Part shown: one piece after another, positions 54,101-63,100 of the stretch
Layout of the letters: each line of letters starts with the position of its first letter
Position numbering within the stretch: the first letter of the stretch is position 1
From: Symsagittifera roscoffensis
Lineage: Eukaryota; Xenacoelomorpha; Acoela; Convolutidae
Direction of reading: 5' to 3'
Length of the DNA stretch: 64,000 nt
NCBI RefSeq assembly: GCF_963678635.1
Contig: NC_087066.1
Span: 30,571,301 to 30,635,300, forward strand
Position numbers and translations under genes: made by a program
Notes under the pieces: model-generated
Databases searched by the model: none
What the model was told of the DNA's origin: nothing
Seen by the model: the letters and a program-made list of their open reading frames with translations, nothing else

Positions 54101-57100
54101 GCCTCAATTCAAATTGTAATGCATTAATTTGCTTCTTACGCGTGATATAAGTACGCAATATATCGCACTTTAACTATCCCAAGTAGGCCAAATTAGCAAT
54201 TTTCAAACGCCCGTAACTTTACGAAAAATCATCACCGATAAAATATCTTTTCAAATTTGAGCAATAACTCTCAGATGGTATAAAAATTTTTGTCAAAAAC
54301 ATTTAGTTAAGACAAGTCGAAAATTGACTGAATGCAAAAAACCACACCAAGCAAAAATATTCCTCACTTTCTTCGAAAGTCGGAACCATAAAATTTAAGT
54401 ATTTCGCGACATGGAATAACGCTTGCTAATCGCAAGCGTAATTAACTACCAAAACTCAACATGCGCAGCCATTCATTGTCACATCTATTGCAAAGTCTTT
54501 CACAAAATCGAAAAAGGATAAAAAACTATTAATGAAAAAAACAAAAATACCATTTTTCGTATTGTATTTCAAGGAAACAATTTTTTCAGATGATTACGAA
54601 CAATGCCGCTTCATAAGTTCCAAGAAAAACTAAATAGAAGATGGCTAGTTGCTTCAACTATGTGCACGAATCGATCGTTAACTTTATCAACGAACTTGGA
54701 AAATGACAACAAACATTGATTTTCGTAAATTTCTTTATACTTGATGAAGCAAAAAAACACTAATATAACTTCTATAATATTTTCAGTTCTCGCCACTTAC
54801 GTACTCCACCTATTTACTTTGGATTTAACTTGAATTTTCAAGAAACTGAGCATGTCTTGAAATTTACCATTCCTAAAAAATTGACCATGCTGTGAACAAA
54901 ATTATTTACGGGAAAAAACTCAAGTATCTGATTGCAATACTCTGGCTTATCACAAGGGTAAAAAGCAATTTGAAACACGCGTATAATTCTCACGTGCGTA
55001 TTCGGTGAAGTTTTCAAAGGGGGTACAGTAAATCGCAAGGGTACACAGCTTAAAAACAAGCCAATAAAAATAGCTGAATAACTTTACAAGGTGAATTTTA
55101 GAAGGCGAATTTTCATTTGAATTTAAGCTGAACTCACCTTTCTGACTAATGTGAGCAGACCCTTTTACCACTCCACTTTCATTCATCGCCTGGAACGTAT
55201 AGAGTCCCACGTGTGAGTCCGTGAATGAAGGGATCTTTAAGTAATGCAGAGTTTTGTCATCTTTATCCTTCTCTATCTTGAAGTCACGTGACGAGCGGAT
55301 CTCCTTCTCGTTCTTGAGCCACTTGACCTCATTTGCGTCCTCAATTTGGGCAGTGAGGGTTATAGGTTTGTTCAGTTCAGCAACAGATGAGACAGGCGCT
55401 CTGATAAATCTTGGTTTGCCTTCTGTTTATCAAAAGTTACAATACAAATTCTCATGAACTAGACATTATGAACTGAACCAGCTCACAAAGACTACAAAGG
55501 CCTTATTTTAAACAAATCTTCTAGTGATGCCTCATATAAAAAAAAAACTCATTATGAAGGCTGAGGCCTTACAAACTGATCAAAAATTTTGCTGTGAGCA
55601 AGAAAAATGGGCTTTTCATTTTCACTAGCTGTAGTTAAATATTTTACCGGTTGTTGGTTTTCTGACAGGAAAACGAATTATGACACGAGCAAGTCTTTGT
55701 GATAGAATTTTTAAAAAAGTTTTAAAAAAGTTTAAAAAAAGATAGAATTTTTAAAAAGCAAGAGCTAAAAATTATAACTGATCATCCAAACTCACTCTTG
55801 ACTGGTTCCTCTTTTTTCGGTGCCGAATGTGCGACTTTCTGTTCACTCGCCTCAACATCCTCATCTTCTTCTTCTTCTTCTTCATCTTCTTCTTCTTCTT
55901 CTTCTTCTTCTTCTGATTCTTCGTCTTCTATATCTTCGTCGTCAATCGACCTCTTCGTGGGATCTCGACCCGTTCGCGAACCACGTTTTGGTCTATCCTT
56001 GGATGTATCCGAAGGTTGCCGTCTGTCGATAGAACCTTTCTTCAATTTGGGATCTTTTTCAGACTCATCGTTGTCTTTATCGAATGGTTTCAGATTGAAA
56101 CCATCCTTTGAGTCGCCTCCTTTCTTGTTCTTACTGGTAGGTTTTAGTTGCACTTGGTTCGGATCCTCGTACTGTTCGGCTGTCTTTTTCTTAGCCGGTT
56201 TCAGTTTTACCATGCCAGGGGAGTCAAATAACTCTTTCTTTGAAGAATCTTTGTCATCATCTGGTTTCTTGGGAGGTGGTTTCTTCTTGAGCGCCATTTT
56301 TGGCTTGTTTGGATCTTCCTCTTCTTTTGTCTTGTCGCCTTCTTTCGGTTTATCTGGTTCTTCTTTCTTTTCAGGTTGCTTGGGTTTCTCAGCTTCTTTC
56401 TTTTTCTCCGGCTCTTTGGGCTTCTCGGATTCTTTCGGTTTTGCAGTTTCCTTTAGTTTTTCCTCTTTTGGCGCTTCATCTGGTTCTTCATACTCCTCAA
56501 CTTCTTCTCGTTTAGAAGTAACCATTAAAGTTTTCAAAAGTTCTGGATCAGCAAGAAGCAGAAGCGCTTCAAGTGTAGATTCCAATTCTAAACTTTTCGG
56601 TTTATCGGACATTAGGACGAAAGTGTAGTCTATGGAACCCAAGTAATTCTTGGCGACAAAAACAATTTCTAGACCATTCTCAGTTTCGCTGTCTGGAACC
56701 TCCAGGGTAACAGTTCCATCCGGTCTTTGAGTTTGTTTGAAAATAGGATCTTTGGGATCCAGAGGTTCGCCACGTACGTACCAAGTTATGGTAGATTGTG
56801 GCCGCCCAGCAATTCTACCTTCAATAATAGAGGTACTTTTCACTCGCTTGATATTGAACTGGCCCGAGATTTTGGGAACCTCGTCTAAATTTGACTTCTT
56901 TTTGACCGTTTTGTCAACAAACACTTCCGATACAACAGGTCTGTTCTCTTTAACAGTCAGAGAGTTGTGAGATTGAGCGATGTCATTCTCAACAGTGAAC
57001 TGAATATCACTCTTGATATATTTCTTTTTGTCTTTCAAGGTCAAGTAGGCGATATTGTCTTTGACTTCGACTTTTGCGTCTTTGTTTGTTTTGGGATCCT

Positions 57101-60100
57101 TGCCGTCAATCAACCAAGATGTCTTTGGCTGCTTTCCTTCGAAAGCAACCTTGAAAACAATTTCGTCATCGTTAATAATTGGTTCTAATGGCTTCGTAAT
57201 CGCCGCTCCCCCATCAGGAAAGCTTTGTCTCTCCACTGCTCTTTTCCTCTCAATTCCATCGTCCTCCTGTGTTGGTTGTTCGAACTCCTTATTCGTTTCA
57301 GTAATTTTCAGACCAAAATCTTGATTCTCATCGAAATCGCCGAACGACACTTCAGGAACATATTCTTCGAAAAAGTTGAAATCCTCCAGGGTGTCTTTGA
57401 ACCCTGGATCGGCCATCAGAAGCAAAGCTCCTAAGTTCTGATCCAAATCCCAACTTTTGGGTTTGTCGGAACTGAGCACAAAAGTGTAGTCAAAAGATCC
57501 CAAGTAGTTTTCTGCAACTACCACTAGCTCCAAACCATTCTCAATTTCACTATCTGGTACTTCCATTACAAATGTACCGTCTGGTTTCTTTGTTTGTTTG
57601 AAAATTGGATCTTTAGCATCCAGGGGTTGGCCATGTATGGTCCAGTTAACTGTCGGTTCAGGGCGTCCTCCTAGTTTTCCTTCTATAACAGACGTATTTC
57701 CGACTCTCTTTACTGTGAAAGGTGTCACAATTTTTGGTCCTTCGTCAACACTCGCCTTTTTCTTAATTGTTTTATCAACAAACCCGTCCGAGATGACCGG
57801 TCTGTTGTTTTTCGCAGTGAACGTATTGTTGGATTGGGTTGAATCATTTTCGACTGTGAACTTAATATCACTCTTGATATACTTCTTCTTGTCTTTCAAG
57901 GTCAAGTAAGCGACATTGTCTTTAACTTCAACCTTTGCGTCTTTGTTCGTTTTCGGATCTTTGCCGTCAATCAACCACGAAGTTTTGGGATCTTTTCCAG
58001 TGAATTCGACTTTGAAAATAACTTCATCGTCCGTAACAATTGGCTCTATTGGCTTTCTGATAACTGCTGCGCCCTTTGGAACTTCTTTTCGATCAACAGG
58101 CCTCAATTTAGGACCCTCTGGTTTATTTTCAGCCAGTTGTTTACTTCGCGGTTTCTTTGCGGTACCATTGGGCATGTCTGGTTTCTTCGGTTCCTCCTTT
58201 GGTTTCTTCTTGGCACTTTCGGCTGTTTTATTATCCTTAGTCGGAGTTTCGTCTTCGTCAACTTCTTCGTCTTCCTCTTCTTTAGCCGGCTGCTTCTTTT
58301 GCGGTTTCGCTTGGGGTAAAAGATCAGCTGGTAAGAGCGGTTTCAGAACATCTTTCAATTTCGGATCAGACATTGACAGTAAGAGAACTTGACTAGCATC
58401 GAGAGAGTTGACTTTTCTTGGGTCTGGATTGTCCTCTAACAATACAAAAGAGTGCTCAACTGTTCCCATGTAGTTTTCCGCCAACAGAACCAAATCGACT
58501 CCGTTTTCTGTTTCTTTGTCCGGAATTTCAATAATGGCAGTTCCATCTGGCTTATTCGTCTGTTTGAAAGTTTTATCCCTTGGTGTTATTGGTGTTCCAT
58601 TTTTGTACCATGTAAAGGTTGGCATTGGCGTAGAAACAATTGTTCCTTGAATAATAGTTGTGTTTTTTGAACGCTTATTGGTGAAGGGATTCACAATTCT
58701 AGGCGCTTCATCTTTCATTCCATTTCGCTTTATTGTTTTGTCCAGAATGCTTTCCGAGATAATCGGTCTGTTCTCTTTAAATACTAGCGAGTTGCTTGTG
58801 GTTGATATTTTGTTATTGACTATCAGGTTAATGTTCGAGTTGATATATTTGTCTTTCTTTTTCAGCTTCAAGACAGCAGTATCGCCTCTTGTGGTAACTG
58901 TTGCATCAGAAACTCGAGATGGTTCCTTTCCATCGATTGTCCACGTAAGACTGGGTTCTTTACCCTCAAAGTCTATGAGAAACTCGACCACGTCTTCCTC
59001 TGGTAGACAAAATCGCATTGGACCAGATGGCCTAGCTGCGTTATTCGGAAGTTTTCGCTTGGGAACCGATTGACGTGGCTTCTGTGCAATAGGTTTCAGT
59101 TCCTCTTCTTCGATAACCTTCTCCTCTTTTTTCTTTTCGGGTTCTTTTTGTTTGTTGGCATCCTTTTTTGGCTGATCAAACTCTTCGCTTGTTTCAGTAA
59201 CTCTTAGATTATTTTGCTGTTCGTCAAAGTCACTCAGAGACAGTTGCGGGATATACTCGTTGAAGAAATCAAAATTATCCAACGTTTCTTTGAACCCTGG
59301 ATCAGCCATCAGAAGCAAAGCTCCTAAGTTCTGATCCAAATCCCAACTTTTGGGTTTGTCGGAACTGAGCACAAAAGTGTAGTCAAAAGATCCCAAGTAG
59401 TTTTCTGCAACTACCACTAGCTCCAAACCATTCTCAATTTCACTATCTGGTACTTCCATTACAAATGTACCGTCTGGTTTCTTTGTTTGTTTGAAAATTG
59501 GATCTTTAGCATCGAGGGGTTGGCCATGTATGGTCCAGTTAACTGTCGGCTCAGGGCGTCCTCCTAGTTTTCCTTCTATAACAGACGTATTTCCGACTCT
59601 CTTTACTGTAAAAGGTGTCACAATTTTTGGTCCTTCGTCAACACTCGCCTTTTTCTTAATTGTTTTATCAACAAACCCGTCCGAGATGACCGGTCTGTTG
59701 TTTTTCGCAGTGAACGTATTGTTGGATTGGGTTGAATCATTTTCGACTGTGAACTTAATATCACTCTTGATATACTTCTTCTTGTCTTTCAAGGTCAAGT
59801 AAGCGACATTGTCTTTAACTTCAACCTTTGCGTCTTTGTTCGTTTTCGGATCTTTGCCGTCAATCAACCACGAAGTTTTGGGATCTTTTCCAGTGAATTC
59901 GACTTTGAAAATAACTTCATCGTCCGTAACAATTGGCTCTATTGGCTTTCTGATAACTGCTGCGCCCTTTGGAACTTCTTTTCGATCAACAGGCCTCAAT
60001 TTAGGACCCTCTGGTTTATTTTCAGCCAGTTGTTTACTTCGCGGTTTCTTTGCGGTACCATTGGGCATGTCTGGTTTCTTCGGTTCCTCCTTTGGTTTCT

Positions 60101-63100
60101 TCTTGGCACTTTCGGCTGTTTTATTATCCTTAGTCGGAGTTTCGTCTTCGTCAACTTCTTCGTCTTCCTCTTCTTTAGCCGGCTGCTTCTTTTGCGGTTT
60201 CGCTTGGGGTAAAAGATCAGCTGGTAAGAGCGGTTTCAGAACATCTTTCAATTTCGGATCAGACATTGACAGTAAGAGAACTTGACTAGCATCGAGAGAG
60301 TTGACTTTTCTTGGGTCTGGATTGTCCTCTAACAATACAAAAGAGTGCTCAACTGTTCCCATGTAGTTTTCCGCCAACAGAACCAAATCGACTCCGTTTT
60401 CTGTTTCTTTGTCCGGAATTTCAATAATGGCAGTTCCATCTGGCTTATTCGTCTGTTTGAAAGTTTTATCCCTTGGTGTTATTGGTGTTCCATTTTTGTA
60501 CCATGTAAAGGTTGGCATTGGCGTAGAAACAATTGTTCCTTGAATGACAGTTGTGTTTTTTGAACGCTTATTGGTGAAGGGATTCACAATTCTAGGCGCT
60601 TCATCTTTCATTCCATTTCGCTTTATTGTTTTGTCCAGAATGCTTTCCGAGATAATCGGTCTGTTCTCTTTAAATACTAGCGAGTTGCTTGTGGTTGATA
60701 TTTTGTTATTGACTATCAGGTTAATGTTCGAGTTGATATTTTTGTCTTTATTTTTCAGCTTCAAGACAGCAGTATCGCCTCTTGTGGTAACTGTTGCATC
60801 AGAAACTCGAGATGGTTCCTTTCCATCGATTGTCCACGTAAGACTGGGTTCTTTACCCTCAAAGTCTATGAGAAACTCGACCACGTCTTCCTCTGGTAGA
60901 CAAAATCGCATTGGACCAGATGGCCTAGCTGCGTTATTCGGAAGTTTTCGCTTGGGAACCGATTGACGTGGCTTCTGTGCAATAGGTTTCAGTTCCTCTT
61001 CTTCGATAACCTTCTCCTCTTTTTTCTTTTCGGGTTCTTTTTGTTTGCTGGCATCCTTTTTTGGCTGATCAAACTCTTCGCTTGTTTCAGTAACTCTTAG
61101 ATTATTTTGCTGTTCGTCAAAGTCACTCAGAGACAGTTGCGGGATATACTCGTTGAAGAAATCAAAATTATCCAACGTTTCTTTGAACCCTGGATCAGCC
61201 ATCAGAAGCAAAGCTCCTAAGTTCTGATCCAAATCCCAACTTTTGGGTTTGTCGGAACTGAGCACAAAAGTGTAGTCAAAAGATCCCAAGTAGTTTTCTG
61301 CAACTACCACTAGCTCCAAACCATTCTCAATTTCACTATCTGGTACTTCCATTACAAATGTACCGTCTGGTTTCTTTGTTTGTTTGAAAATTGGATCTTT
61401 AGCATCGAGGGGTTGGCCATGTATGGTCCAGTTAACTGTCGGCTCAGGGCTTCCTCCTAGTTTTCCTTCTATAACAGACGTATTTCCGACTCTCTTTACT
61501 GTAAAAGGTGTCACAATTTTTGGTCCTTCGTCAGCACTCGCCTTTTTCTTAATTGTTTTATCAACAAACCCGTCCGAGATGACCGGTCTGTTGTTTTTCG
61601 CAGTGAACGTATTGTTGGATTGGGTGGAATCATTTTCGACTGTGAACTTAATATCACTCCTGATATACTTCTTCTTGTCTTTCAAGGTCAAGTAAGCGAC
61701 ATTTTCTTTAACTTCAACCGTTGCGTCTTTGTTCGTTTTCGGATCTTTGCCGTCAATCAACCACGAAGTTTTGGGATCTTTTCCAGTGAATTCGACTTTG
61801 AAAATAACTTCATCGTCCGTAACAATTGGCTCTATAGGTTTTCTGATAACTGCTGCGCCCTTTGGAACTTCTTTTCGATCAACAGGCCTCAATTTAGGAC
61901 CCTCTGGTTTATTTTCAGCCAGTTGTTTACTTCGCGGTTTCTTTGCGGTACCATTGGGCATGTCTGGTTTCTTCGGTTCCTCCTTTGGTTTCTTCTTGGC
62001 ACTTTCGGCTGTTTTATTATCCTTAGTCGGAGTTTCGTCTTCGTCAACTTCTTCGTCTTCCTCTTCTTTAGCCGGCTGCTTCTTTTGCGGTTTCGCTTGG
62101 GGTAAAAGATCAGCTGGTAAGAGCGGTTTCAGAACATCTTTCAATTTCGGATCAGACATTGACAGTAAGAGAACTTGACTAGCATCGAGAGAGTTGACTT
62201 TTCTTGGGTCTGGATTGTCCTCTAACAATACAAAAGAGTGCTCAACTGTTCCCATGTAGTTTTCCGCCAACAGAACCAAATCGACTCCGTTTTCTGTTTC
62301 TTTGTCCGGAATTTCAATAATGGCAGTTCCATCTGGCTTATTCGTCTGTTTGAAAGTTTTATCCCTTGGTGTTATTGGTGTTCCATTTTTGTACCATGTA
62401 AAGGTTGGCATTGGCGTAGAAACAATTGTTCCTTGAATGACAGTTGTGTTTTTTGAACGCTTATTGGTGAAGGGATTCACAATTCTAGGCGCTTCATCTT
62501 TCATTCCATTTCGCTTTATTGTTTTGTCCAGAATGCTTTCCGAGATAATCGGTCTGTTCTCTTTAAATACCAGCGAGTTGCTTGTGGTTGATATTTTGTT
62601 ATTGACTATCAGGTTAATGTTCGAGTTGATATATTTGTCTTTATTTTTCAGCTTCAAGACAGCAGTATCGCCTCTTGTGGTAACTGTTGCATCAGAAACT
62701 CGAGATGGTTCCTTTCCATCGATTGTCCACGTAAGACTGGGTTCTTTACCCTCAAAGTCTATGAGAAACTCGACCACGTCTTCCTCTGGTAGACAAAATC
62801 GCATTGGACCAGATGGCCTAGCTGCGTTATTCGGAAGTTTTCGCTTGGGAACCGATTGACGTGGCTTCTGTGCAATAGGTTTCAGTTCCTCTTCTTCGAT
62901 AACCTTCTCCTCTTTTTTCTTTTCAGGTTCTTTCTGTTTGTTTGCCTCCTCTTTTGGCTTATCAAACTCTTCGCTTGTTTCAGTAACTTTTAGACTATTT
63001 TGCTGTTCATCGAATTCAACCGAAGACAATTGGGGGATATACTCGTTGAAGAAATCAAAGTTATCCAACGTTTCTTCGAAGCCTGGATCGGCCATCAACA

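Noticed and set aside
55648-55661. Possible 14-bp microexon between the giant exon and the next Ig exon
   Set aside because: It has AG and GT borders, but including it would shift the following Ig exon out of frame, while direct joining keeps the frame.
55798-56628. 276-codon + strand open frame rich in serine
   Set aside because: It is the reverse shadow of the K/E/P- and acidic-rich tail of the giant exon; serine runs come from the TTC/TCT microsatellite.
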